Shown here piece after piece: positions 37,851-51,300 of a stretch of DNA of 64,000 nucleotides. Within the stretch, counting starts at the first letter, position 1, and each line of letters begins with the position of its first letter. A model generated the notes under the pieces. The model was given only the letters and a program-made list of their open reading frames with translations. It was not told the origin of the DNA and searched no databases. Source of the DNA: Erythrophleum ivorense. Its lineage: Eukaryota > Streptophyta > Magnoliopsida > Fabales > Fabaceae. The stretch is taken from assembly GCA_026724425.1 (NCBI GenBank), contig JAIUCV010000005.1:32213784-32277783 (forward strand). The letters run 5' to 3'. A program made the position numbers and the translations under genes.

Positions 37851-39379
37851 TGATATGAAATAAGAGAGAAACGGGGGTGGTAGGGCATGAAAGTCCCCTA
37901 CTTGGCGCATCAAATATTTGGGGTTATGATCATGACATAGACAAAAGAAAAACATTGAGCAAGGAAAGGAAAGGATTTTATTATGAGGAAAAGAGCAATG
38001 TAGGAAGTGGTATTGAGATAGATTTAAGCTTTGAACCACCTTTGGCTACAAAGGAACTTACATTTATATTATTTTAAAAGGCATGTTAATGATAAAGCAT
38101 AAGTCAAAAGACCGATAGAATCATAAACACCACTTGATCAAAATGTCTTATCAGATAGAGTTGTGCTAAAAAATATTATTTCTAACATTATTTAGCTAAA
38201 CAACACATAAATTTCATATTTTTATGTAGAAAATCTTATAAATAAAATTTCAATTGTTTAACAAATAAAAAATTTCATAGTTGTTTATCCATATCCATGG
38301 ATTGCTGTGGGGCACACGTGTTGGTCGGTTAGTGGGACCTACCCGCATCAGTGATTAATTAATCAGTATTAGGAAAATATAAAATGGTATAATCATTTTA
38401 AATTAGACCGTTACTCAACATCAACTACCATAATCAAGTACTAGGAGGTGACCCGACCTTTTTCAGTTTCAATATATTGTCTCTTTGTTCTTATCCTTTT
38501 TCATTTTGTCCATTTCCTACCCGAAGGGGAAGCTTAGAAAGCGCCACGTGGCTTTTGACTTTTGAGTAATGGAACGTCGTGCTTGCGTGTCGTCTTAGAC
38601 TTGTCTTTCAGGTCAATGAGACAATCACATCGCACTATCTCAAGTTATTTTTTTTATAAATAATAATTTATAATTATAAAAAATAGCTCTTTAATAAAAT
38701 TTATAAAATTTTATTATTATATCTTTTAATAAACATGCCACTTAAGAAGAATTTGGTTTTGATTTAATCATGCAATATTAAATTTTAATTTTTTATTTCT
38801 TATACTTTTGTTAAAGAATTTAATAGTAAGTACATAAAATTAGTGTTTAAATTTTTTTATAAAAGTATATAAAATGCCAAAGGTATATATATAAGATAAT
38901 AAAACTTATTATTTATTATAAAATTATTAATAAAAACATGATATGCATATAAATATTTAAAAAATTAATCAAATAATATAAAGTTATAAAAAATTTAATT
39001 TTTTAAAAATTATTATCAAATTTTATTCTTAAAAATTATATTGATATACTGATTGATCGCTGATATATTTATTTATTTACTTATTTATTGTTGTAAGTGG
39101 AAGTGTAATCCAAACTGTGTGAAATTGATTGACTAAGTCTTCTTTTTTTTTTTTAAATAAATTACTCAAAAAATGGTTCCCAAGCCATGCTACGTGTAGA
39201 AACCAAGTACGTGGACATTGAAGAGCACAAGAAAATGAGGCATTACCATTGTTGCGGAGAAATCGAAGGGAAGGAGATAGAGGTGGCGCGTCCCTCTCCT
39301 CCATTGTCGAGAACTTGCATTGTCCTTTGTGTCTGATCTATGGTAGCTACCAGGAATTGAATTTGAGAGGGAGCGTAGG
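37851..39379 (+). promoter_or_regulatory. Upstream region of the EDR2-like gene
   Basis: About 1.5 kb lies between the copia remnant and the gene's ATG. It contains a perfect 10-bp palindrome GCCACGTGGC (38,543-38,552, G-box core) followed at once by a W-box-like TTTGACT (38,556-38,562), then AT-rich DNA. Two short upstream reading frames begin at ATG 39,235 (33 codons) and ATG 39,340 (6 codons). The transcription start was not determined and no convincing TATA box was seen near the ATG. Confidence 0.45.
38543..38552. promoter_or_regulatory. Palindromic G-box GCCACGTGGC with adjoining W-box core
   Basis: The full 10-bp palindrome is the high-affinity form of the plant G-box; TTTGACT follows within a few bases, matching the W-box core bound by WRKY factors. 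The distance of about 830 bp to the ATG is long but plausible for a defence-related gene. Binding is inferred. Confidence 0.4.
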
Positions 39380-42300
39380 ATGGACGCATCATTATCATCG
39401 CCGTCGAGCAAGTATTTTTCCGAGCGCAGCACCGCCATCATCGGAGGCAGCGAAGAGAAGAATCTATTTGAGTTCTTTGGTTGGGTTTATCATTTGGGCA
39501 CCAATTCCATTGGCCACGAGTACCGTCACCTCCGTTTCCTTTTCATTAGGGGCAAGTATGTATCCATGTACAAACGTGATCCCCACGAGAACCCTGGCAT
39601 CGTATGTTTCTTTTTCCTTCTGGTCCTCTTTTTTTTTTTCCAATTTTTTTTTAGTTCTAATGGAGGGCGATAGAATGGTGAAAGCCGAGCGATGTTGAAA
39701 TTGGAATTAGATTGTAAATGGGATCACTGAGTTAATTCTGTTGTCAATCAAATAAGGATTCAGACATTGTGAGGATTTATGGGATGATTTAGTGGGTGGA
39801 AAGCCATGAATGGGTAGAATCTGCAAGTGGCAATCTAGAGCCGACTCATTTGCAAGCCTAAGAGGAAAATAAAGATTGTTCGCAACTAAGTAACGTCAGA
39901 AAGAATTTATGCTTCAATTGCTTTGAAACAGCATTTTCATCATATACCTCTGTTTCTTCTTTGCTGAAGGCACCGCAGAAACAAATAGGAGCAGATCTTC
40001 ATGTAACATTCCTCCTATCCTGGATTTTTGGCTTCAAGTTCTTAACAAAACTGAACAGCTTCTCCATTATTGCCCGTGTGGCACCAAAAAATAAAATCTA
40101 AGGAACACCCAAGGAACAAGATGAATAGTCCGATAGTGACTCTTTCACATGCTAGACCAACTGACAGTAATGAACATACTCCATCCTAACCATACACTTT
40201 GGCTTGTCATTTTATGAAATTGATCTAAATTAGTTACCCCCTCTCTCTTTTCACAACATACACTCGGAAAGAAAGAAAGTTGAAGAACCATGACACCACC
40301 AAATAATGCGAAGAGCTGCAGACAAACTGTGCTCGCCTAATTAATTTCTTTATGCAAAGCCCTATAGTCCAAGATCAACTTGAGCAGAAGGCTATAAGAT
40401 AGTCTCAAACACTGACCTGGCTAAGAGTCATTTACTATTGAAAATGAAGTCAAAATGAGTTTGAGGTCTACTTTCCTCAGCTGATCCAAGCTCAAATGTA
40501 TTTTTGCACACAATCTATCTAGCTAACACAGGCTTTGGGAATCTTGGATTGGCTTGATCTGTTTACACCATTAAATATTTTAGAGAATGCAGTTATAGTA
40601 AGTGGCAGCCTTATAAATAGAATTTAGTACGAAGTGGAATTTCTTAAGTTTGCTCAGCACAGGAAATATCAAATATAGACAATTCTAGAATCAAGCAAAA
40701 TTAGGAAGGACTCAATTCACGAGCTCCTCCATTGTTTCTGATAAAAATTGATTCTAAGAAAGCCTGGAGTCTTGTAAATTCTATAAATTATGGGATGGGG
40801 GTAAGACGTATGGCTCAGAGACAGAGGCTATAGAGATAGGGATGAGCTTCAAAAAGGCAATGTCATACAATCAAAGATTCTACTAAAACCAAGGATAATA
40901 GCTTTTTGTTCAGGGTCTCTAGAATGTTTTGCTATCGATATTTCTAGCCAGTACATTTAATTAAAAGGGTTAGGTCCAAAGGCAATTGTAGTTTGTTATT
41001 TAAGATGCAGTCTTGCTAGTTTTTCACTAATCTTTTAAGGCGGTTTTACTTTTTTTTTGAAATAATTGTGGGTTTTACTGTTATTCCACTTCTTTGTTTT
41101 CTGTTTTTCTTTTCTTCTATAATCTCTCTCTGTCTCGCTCTCTCTTAGTAATGCATATTTTGTGTATATTAAAACTTCCCTTTGTTTAGAAACCTATTAG
41201 GCAAGGAGTCATAGGGCCTACACTTATGGTGGAGGAGCTAGGGTGCCGGAAGGTCAACAATGGGGTAAAATATGCATCTCTGTGATTACTAAATTAAACT
41301 GATTTTGCATTGGTTTTGATGGAATAATTTCTGTGAGGTCAACTTATAACATTTTTTATTATGTATGGTTGATTACCTTTTAATTTGGCAGAAGCTAAAT
41401 ATTTTGTATTTTCCCCCAGGATATTTATGTTCTTCGATTTTACAATCGGTTAGATGAGGCCAAGAAGGGAGAAGTAAGTTATTGCCTTGAATTATTTCTT
41501 TTGTTGATTATGATAGTGTTTGCAAGCTACTTGCCATATAGCCTGCTTTTATAACTGGCATTACAGTTTATGAACTATTCATGGTTGCTATATTATTTGT
41601 AAAACAGAAGCATAAGCTTCCAACTTCTGGCAAATGGCATTAACAAGAAGAGTTAATCATATTAGTAGTCAATTGTGTATTGTCACTTAAACACAAAATA
41701 CCTAAGACAAGTTTCACAGAATTAATATGTAGAATAAGCTGACATTTGAGGATTTTGGAATGAAAGGTTCAAAATAAGTTACTGAATTCAACAATTTCAC
41801 TAACATTCTTTTGTTTTTGCATGAGTACATCTGTATTGAAGAGCTTACTTAGTTAAAGATTGAATGAATCCCTTCATGTTATGGCTGTTATAGGTTTTTC
41901 CTTGTTCAATATAGAAATAACTTCTTACATGCACCTTTCTTCAAGATTGCTTGTGCTACAGCTGAGGAAGCCCACAGATGGATAGAAGCATTTGATCATG
42001 CCAAGCAAAAGGTATGAGAATATATCTGGAAGCTTTTGATTATGACGTGAAAGTTGCACATGTTATTGGTGTTAATAATTGTTACCATGTAAGGCTGATT
42101 GTGATGGAATCATATTCATGTATAGCATATTGTTCTTATGTTTAATCTACTGAACTTTTGCCCTTTGTAGGCTGAGCATGAGCTGTCAAGAGCTGCTAGT
42201 GCCAGAGAGAAACTAAGCATCAAGGCTGAGTATGCCTAATTTTTCACCTTAGAAGCACTTATATTTGATAGAACAACACTAGTTAAATGGCTTTGTCTAC

Positions 42301-45300
42301 AAAGGTCGTTGTTGAATGATTAACAATGGTTTTTCTATCTTACAAATTAGTAAGCATTAGCAGGGATCCCAATTCTGATGTATTCTTTTTTCCTTTTTTC
42401 TTCCATTGTTTTCTTAAAAAGTTTAGGAACAATAAAAGTTTTAGGGATTTAAAAGGGTTTGCCTACAGATAGATATGAATCTTCAAAATAATACATGGTA
42501 GGCTAGGTTTAATGAAGAATCTGCATCATTAATGTTGGGATCATTATGATAGTATGTTTGTGTGATCTCATAATTCTTGATTTTAGGAAATAAATACTTT
42601 TTATGCAGTACTAGATGGCCTAACTCAGAGGTTGTCCTTTTCTCAAATGATTTAGTCATAAATTGACATATTTTCATTCCTTATGTTGTGGAAGGATCAA
42701 TCTTGAAGGACACCGGCCTAGAGTGAGGCGGTATGCTTCTGAATTGAGAAAGCTTATAAGAATTGGCCAGGGTAAGTTAATAAACATGTTTCTGTTGTTA
42801 TTATCCGTTTGGGGCTGTTTTTGAGGCATTAAATGACTTAATTGATTGCCAACATGGTTTGGCTTAATTGGTTGGAGGGATCCAGACTAAGCTTTTGCAT
42901 CCTTCTGCACAAAGGTTCAAATCCCCCTAGGTTTGCTTGGTGGCCAACCCTCCCCATGGAGCCTCTTTTAGGGACCAAAGGTTCTTGAAAGTAATTTTTG
43001 TGTTAGGCCTTTACTTGCCCTTATGGGATCTAGGTATGTAATTGGTGCCTTGGGTGGTAATCCTAGGGTGATCAACCTTTGCTACTATTTTCTCTACCAA
43101 AATAGAAAAACTTAATTGGTTGGTAATTTTTAAATTTCATTTCCATTGTGTCATTAGCTGAGTCTGGTGGAGTGTCTATATTGTTTCCAGATTCAAAAGG
43201 AGAGATTAAAGATACAGTATTGTATTGATATGCACCAGAACTGTGTGGCGAAGTAGTTGTAAAAGTGTGATGCTGAAAACTGTATAAATATAGGTTATAA
43301 TTTTGCAAGAAAACCTTTTTTTTCTCCTATGATAGTTGGCGGGGTTACTGCAACAGCATTTTTCTTCCTTATATACACATCTCATTATTATTTTATCCTA
43401 ATAGACATTTATTGTTGCTCTTTCACTCTTAAAGGCCCAGAGACACTCTTGCGTCAATCATCAATGGTGGCTGGTGGGTCAGATGGATTTGAAGGGGAAA
43501 GCGGAGATGCATTTGAAGCACATCAGTGGAAATGTGTTCAAACTATGGATGGTAATTTTCATCTGATGCACATGCTTACTTTCAGCCTATTGACAAGCAA
43601 TATTTCGCGGCTGTAACCCTTGTGCCCTTCAGTGGCTTCTTAATGTTTTCAAACTCTATAATTTAAGGCATCCAGAATCTATAAGACATTTTTTTAATTA
43701 AATCTAAGGTAAGAGCATAATCAAATTTGCTAAAAGCATAATTTTTTATGATTTTGTATGACAGCAGTTTCTTTGACCAGAACATTATAATTTTATGTTC
43801 AAAGATGAGGAGGTTTCCATGTAAAGCAAGAAAGAGAGCTTTTGTTCACATGAGTCATCTTTTGAATTTTAACATGCTAGATTTTAGATTTTACAATTGC
43901 TTCTTTATATAGCTTCAATAGGCATTGTTATCCATCTTGTGTCAGTCTTTGCTTCAATAAATTGTTACTTTTTAAAAAAGGTAGTTTACAGATTGTAGAA
44001 TCTCCAGGTATAGAAGAAAACATAACCTTGATTTTGTATCCTAGAATCTACGGGGCATTATGAAGATGTCATAAGGATTATTATGGTATCTAGGTTATAC
44101 ACGTACTTAATATATTGATTTGGGCCTTATGATGTAATTTGTGGACACAAATTTGGAAGAAAGGATTATTGTTGGAATTTCAAATCTTTGGCATCAAAAC
44201 TTGGTTAAACTTGACCAAGTCTTTGAGTATCATGGAGTCTGTGGTGGGCTGATAGGTTTGTGGGGAAGTTTAGGCTTGCCTTCCATCGTTGTAGGGTTTC
44301 TTCTGGTTTTTCTAAAAGTTCTTTTTGAAAGGACTATGGTGTCCTAGGAATGAGATGAACAAAAGAATTTTCAAGAGCCAGATTTTAGATGTTAATTTGC
44401 CATGAATAGATTCCTTTGGTGTTTGTTTGGCTATGGATTTTTGGAGATTATTTTTGGCAATAACTCTTGAGATTTTTTTGTAATGTTCCTTTTTTTCACC
44501 CACCTCTTCTACCATATCAGAGGATTGCTCATCCTCTGTTTCATGAAAATTATTCCTTTTCATAAAAAGGAGGCAAAATATTTATTTTCCATTTTCTTTA
44601 TTATTAATTTTGAAGAATTTTCATGATAACATCTACTTTTGGGCTTGAATGGATGATGATGTTTGTGGAATTCCTGATTTTTTTCCTACTTATTTTTAGT
44701 TAAGTTAATTTGCTGATTTTTTTTTGGGGTGAATATCCATTAGTGCTTATCCTTTCCTTCTCCTTTGTTTTTTGGCCGAGTGTTAGGAAGTTTTGCAGAA
44801 ATCTCAGAGAATTCGTCCCTTGAGAACTAATTTTATTTGAATGAAAAGCATTACATAATTAGGGATCAACTCAGTGAAGGAGACACAAAAATTTGAAGCA
44901 TTGAGCACCCAAAAAAGGATAGAAAATAAATTCAATGAATGCTAAAACAGGAAAGGAAAGAACAGGGACATAAATGAAAATAGAGGAAAATAAAGGACAA
45001 TAAAGTGTTGACATTTCCGGCTGCTAGAAAAGGAAATTAGCTATTTCGGAACTGCTAGCAAATCACCATGATTACCAATACTCCTTCTTAAGCTAGGGAG
45101 AAGATGTTAGGCATTGCCAACTTGCATCCGAGTTTTTCAAATCTCACTCTAGTCAATGCCTTAGTTAGGACATCAACAACCCATGTCTTTATAGAGGTGC
45201 AAGAACAGATCAAGAACCTTTGAATCCACTTTTTCCTTGATAAAATGCTAGCTAATCTCAACATGTTTTATTTTGTAACGTTGAAATGGATTCTTGGCAA

Positions 45301-48300
45301 TACTAATTGTTGATTTCCATATTTACTGCACTTTATTTCTTTCCACATATCATTGTTATTTCTTTCCTTTTCTGTTCGGTCAAAATCTTTCCTTTTCTGT
45401 TTGGTCAAAATCTTAGTTATATGTTTATATTTTTTCTGTCCGTTAGTGCATTTATCATGGGATATGAGAATCAGATCTTTATAAGGTTCTCTCCCTATTT
45501 ATTCTAATGTATTTTTCTCTGAAATTCATGAAATAAAAATTCCAGCACAACCAGAAGCAGGAGTTGAAAGCTCTGGTTCTATTTTCTTGATAAAATCTTC
45601 ATGGTATCAGAGCTACTTTAATCTAGAGATGATTCAATTCGGCTTTGGGCTGAATGCTGACGCAAACAAAAGTCTGAGCTCCATTACGGGAGCTCAATTG
45701 TCCACCATATAATGCATCTCAGGGGTTTCCAATGCCGATACCTAGGTATCCAATGAAACAGCCCTTGTTCTGATCATGCCACACCATCTGAATGGCCACA
45801 ATTACCTCCAGTGGTCTTTGAGTGTGATGTTGTTTGTCCGTGGAAGAAACAAGGCACAATATCTCACCGGTTCAGTTGTTCAACCAAGTCCTGGTGATCT
45901 GAAATATGTCATTTGGGAAGCTAAGAATAGTATGGTCCAATCTTAGTTGATAAATTCAATGACTACTGAGGTTGGAGAAAATTTTATGCTATACAAGTTT
46001 ATGCATAAAGTGTGGGAGGCAGCTAGAGGAACTTACTCCTTAGTGAAGAATAAAACAATTCTGTTCCAGATTGAAAGCTTTCTCCATGATTTCAGGCAAG
46101 GAGAGTCAGATGTGATCCAGTACTATATTATGTTTGTTAAGCACTGGCAACAACTTGACCTCTATGAAAACCATCAATGGACATGTGTTGCAGATGCCAA
46201 ATGCTACAACACTTTCAAAGAAGAAAAAAGGATGTACAAATTTTTAATTGGTCTCAATCCAATCTTTGAAGAAATCAGAAGCCGAGTCATGAGCCTAGAC
46301 CCTTTACCCACAATCTAAGAAGCTTTTTTTGAAGTTAAAAGGGAAGAAAGCCGAAAGAAAATTACCATAGGTGCCACAACTTCTAGCATTGCACCTGATA
46401 ATTCTGCTTTAGTACCTCGTGGATCTCAAATTGGCGATGTCAAGGTAAAGAGGATTGGAAACTCTTAGTGTGACCATTGTAACAAATCAGGTCATACAAA
46501 GCACAAGTGTTGGAAACTTCATGGGAAGCCTGGCAACATGAAGAACCAAAATAGACAAGAAGGACGTGGATACATGGCAGGTAATGATGTAAAAAACACA
46601 ACCTGAGTCTATTGGTTTCAGCGAGGAATAACTTGAAATTTTGCAAAGACTAATCAGTACACAATTAAATAATCAACCAAGCAGTGATGTGGGTGCTGGC
46701 TTGGTTGCTCATATAGGTAATCCCTCTCTTGCTCTTAACTCCAGAGTGTAGAACAACACTACTTAGGTTGTGGACTTGGGGGTTACCGATCATATGATAG
46801 ATAATCTTCTACATCTTGAGAATCTTATTCCTTGGCCATGATAGTTCCCTTGTTGTTAAACTCACTGATGGATCCCCATCTAAAGTCCTTGGTTCTAGTT
46901 TAGTGAAACTGTCTGACAAATTAGTTCTGAAGAATGTCTTTTTTGTTCCTAAATTAACATGTAATCTTCTTTCAATTAGCAAACTTGACAAGGATCTTAA
47001 TTGTATTACTAAATTTTTTGATGGTGGTTGTCAATTTTAGGACGTGGGGTCAGGGGAGATGATTGGCAGTGCTAAACAATGTGTTGGTCTTTACTTGATT
47101 GAGGGTGCAGGCAATAATACAAAAAGTGCATTGATTTCATGTACATCCTTTAATGAGTTAAAGCTATGGCATTATAGGAGTGGTCATCCTAATCTTAAGT
47201 ACATGAAAAAGGTGTATCCTTATTTATTTAATAAAATAAATATTGAATTCCATTGTGAAGTGTGCTAATTGTCCAAACACACAAGAGCTTTCTATCCTTC
47301 TCATAACCATATATCAACTTGTCCCTTTGACCTTATCCATAGTGATGTTTGGGCTCCTTCTAGAATCAAAACCATTACTGGGCCAAGTGGTTTGTCACCT
47401 TCATCGATGATCATACTCATCTCACTTGGACTTATTTAATGAATGAAAAATCTAAGTTATCACACATTTTCAAGAACTTTTACCATCTCATTCAAAACCA
47501 ATTCCAAACGACTATCAAAATTTTTAGGTTCGATAATGGGACCGAGTACTTTAACATTGTCCTTGGTAAATTCTTGGAGGAAAAAGGGATTTTGCATCAA
47601 AGCACATGTGCTCATACACCCCAACAAAATGGGGTGTTTGAAAGAAAAAACAGGCATCTCCTTGATATAGCTTGCTCCCTCCTCATTGCTTCTCACGTGC
47701 CCACTTCTTATTGGGGAGAAGCCATTCTCATAGTCACCTACTTAATTAACCGAATGCCATCTAGAACTCTCCAATTTCAGACTCCCTATCTCATTTCCAA
47801 AGAAAATTATCTTACCATTACTTCTATTGCCTCCTTTCTTCCTCTGAAAATATTTGGGTGTACCTTATTTGTTTGTATTTATCAAGGTGGCAAACTTGAA
47901 CCCCAGGCTCTCAAGTATGTATTTGTCGGGTACTCAACTACTAAGAAAGGGTATAAATATTATTCCTCTATCACAAAAAAATTCTATATCACTATGGATG
48001 TTATCTTTTTTGAGACATAATTCTACTTTGCCTAAATACCCATTTAGGAGGAGAGTGGAAGTGAATGTGTATTTATAGATCTTTCTACTGAACCTGAACC
48101 TTTTTTATCCCCAAATAGAGTGAGAGTGAGGACGAAAATCAGCCTATTCAACCCACTTGTGAGTTCCAAACATCAACCATAACTATTCAATCTGAACCCG
48201 AACTTGAACCATTTGAACATGAATCCCAACATGACTTTCAAGTGCACAGAAGAAGGGGAAAGGTCAATAATTCCAGCATATTGCCTAATAAGCACTCCCA

Positions 48301-51300
48301 AGACCCTACTCCAAGTCTAATTGCTCAAGATGAAGAAGATGATTAGCTTAATCTCTCTATTGCCTTAAGGAAAGGGGTGAGGTTCTGTACTCAATATGCC
48401 ATTGAAAACTATGTTTCTTATGATAAATTATCTAATGAGTACCATGCTTTTGTCGCTAGCATTGCCCATGAGAAAATCCCATAGAATATTCATGAAGTAA
48501 TGAGTAAGTTAGAATGGAGAATGGCAATTCAAGAGGAAGTTAGTACCTTGGAACAAAATAAAACATGAGTAATCACTGATTTTCCTGAAGGGAAGAAGCT
48601 AGTGGGATGCAAATGAATTTTCACCATAAAGTATAACCTAAATGGAAGTGTTAACTATCATAAAGTAAGGTTAGTAGCTAAAGGCTTTAGCCAAATATAT
48701 GGGATAGACTATCAAAAAAATTTTGCTTCTATTGCTAAATTTAATACTATTGAAGTTATATTGTCTCTTGTTGCTAACCTTGATTGGATTCTTCAGCAAT
48801 TTGATATCAAAAATACATTCTTGAACGGTGACCTAGAAGAAGAGGTCTACATGGAAATACCTCCTGGGATTAAATTTGAAAGTGGAAAGAACAAGGTTTG
48901 CAGACTTTACAAATCCCTGTATGGTCTCAGAAAACCCCCTAGAGCATGGTTTGATAGGTTTGCCAATGTGATGAAAGGTTATGGGTACACCTAAGGACAA
49001 GTTGATCACACATTATTTACAAAGTTCTCTTTAGATGGAAAATGAGTTATTCTTATCATTTATGTTGATGATATCACTGTTACAAGTGATTTTAAAGAGG
49101 AGATTGAACTTTTGAAAGATTCTTTGGCCAAGGAATTTGAAATCAAAGTTCTTGGTGACTTAAAATACTTTTTGGGTATGGAAGTTGCCAGATCCAAGAA
49201 AGGAATTGTTGTATCTCAAAGGAAGTACACCTTGGACCTCTTGGAAGAAACAGGGATGCTTAGTTGTAAACTAGCTGATACTCCTATGGAGACTAGTATA
49301 AATTAGGATTCAAGGGAGAGAGTGCTCCTGTGGACATAGGAAGATACCAATGGTTAGTGAGAAAATTAATATACTTATCACATACAAGACTTGACATATG
49401 CTTTGTGGTTTGGAGAGATTAAAATCCATATATTTCACAAAAATTAGTTACAGAATATATACAACAGGTGCCAAGGGAAAATTGGCACAAAATCAAGAGA
49501 GAAACAAGAAAAAATAATTTCACATAAATGCCTAAGATCCTACCCAAAATATCTCTCCCAAGAATAACAATATTTACAACAAAATAATATCCATAGATGT
49601 CACCTTTTTTAGCATTTCCCTTACTACCTAACAACATCCATTTAAGGGGGGAGTGTTCACCAAGGAAAATGCAATTTTTGTGTTAGTGATAATTTTCATT
49701 GCTATGAACAAACTGAGCAAGCTAAAACTACCCCTATAACTTACATACCTACATTACCTAAGGTTCACAATCCTAATGCTCATGAACTTGAGCCCATTAT
49801 TGCACTTAAACCTAAACCTATTGCTATGAATATTCCTGAAACTGAAGCTAATGGCGGTGAAACAAGTCACAAACCTGAATCTAATGGGCATACTTAATAG
49901 CAAGAAATTATAGTGTACTCAAGGAGGAGGAAAGCCCATGAGGTTGAGATTGATCAAGCTCTTACGCAAGACCTAAACTCTTTTAATTCAAGTCCAGGTA
50001 TGAGCAAGAACTTAGATTTGGATGGACCAATTGCTTTGAGAAAAGGTACACAATCATCAACACAACATGCTATTGGGAATTTTGTGTCATATGGTAGACT
50101 ATCATCCACATATAAAACATTTGTGGCAAACGTTTTAAATGAAAATATTCCATAGAATGTTTATGAAGCTCTTAGACAAGAAGAATGGAGGAAAGCTATC
50201 TTAGAAGAGATGGATGTTCTTAAGAGAAAAATGGGACTTCGGAGTTGGTTAACTAGCCTAAAGGAAAACAACCATTTAGGTGCAAGTGAATCTTCAACAT
50301 CAAATACAATTTAGATGGAAGTATTAATAAACACAAAGCTAGATTAGTCACTAAGGGGTCCATATAGACACACAGGATAGACTATTAGGAGACTTTGGCC
50401 CTTGTAGCAAAACTGAACTCTATCAATGTTTTGTTATCTCTTGTTGCCAATCTAGATTAGACCTTTCATCAATTGGATGTGAAAAACACTTTCTTAAATG
50501 AAGACTTGGAGGAAGAGGTGTACATGGCTATGCTGCTTGGTTTTGACCAAGAAAGTGAAGGCAAAATATGCAAGTTGCATAAGTCACTTCATGGTCTCAA
50601 ATAGTCACCTAGAGTATGGTTTGAGAGATTTACCAAAGTAGTTAAAAGGCATTGTACTAAGGCCAAGTTGACCATACCATCTTTACTAAATTCATTATAG
50701 AAAGGAAGATTAATGTCCTTATTGTATATGTGGATGACATAACAGTCACTAGTGACTGTGAAGATGAAGTTGGAAGGCTCAAGAGAGCATTGACTAAAGA
50801 ATTTGAAATTAACCACCTTGGGCATGCAAGGATATAAGCTTACTAACACTCTTATGGAAGTAGACTACAAACTTAAATTCTCTCAAGAAAGCTTTTCAAT
50901 TGACACTAAAAGATATCAGGGACTTGTATGTAACTCATTTACCTCTCTCACTCAAGACTTGATATTTGTTTCCTAGTAAGTGTTATTGGCCAACTCATGA
51001 ATAAACTTTGCAAGGTACATCTTGATGCAGCATATAGAATTATGAGATATCTTAAAATGTCCCATGGAAAGTGAATTTTTTTCTAGAAAAACTCATGCAA
51101 TAAGGTGAAGATATATGGCGATGCAGATTGGGTTAGGTCCATTTTAGATAGAATACAGGTTATTTTACCTATGTTTAGGGTAATTTGGTGATTTGAAGGA
51201 GCAAAAAGCAATTAGTTATGTCTATAAGTAGTGCTGAAGTTGAGTATAGAGCTTTATTATTAGGTATTTGTGAAAGGCTATGGCTGAAACACTTACTTTT

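Noticed and set aside
39077..39441. Minus-strand reading frames overlapping the first exon of the EDR2-like gene
   Set aside because: They overlap the strongly conserved PH-domain exon on the other strand and resemble no family.
42855..42930. A tRNA gene
   Set aside because: A and B boxes match, but no acceptor stem, anticodon arm or cloverleaf can be formed.
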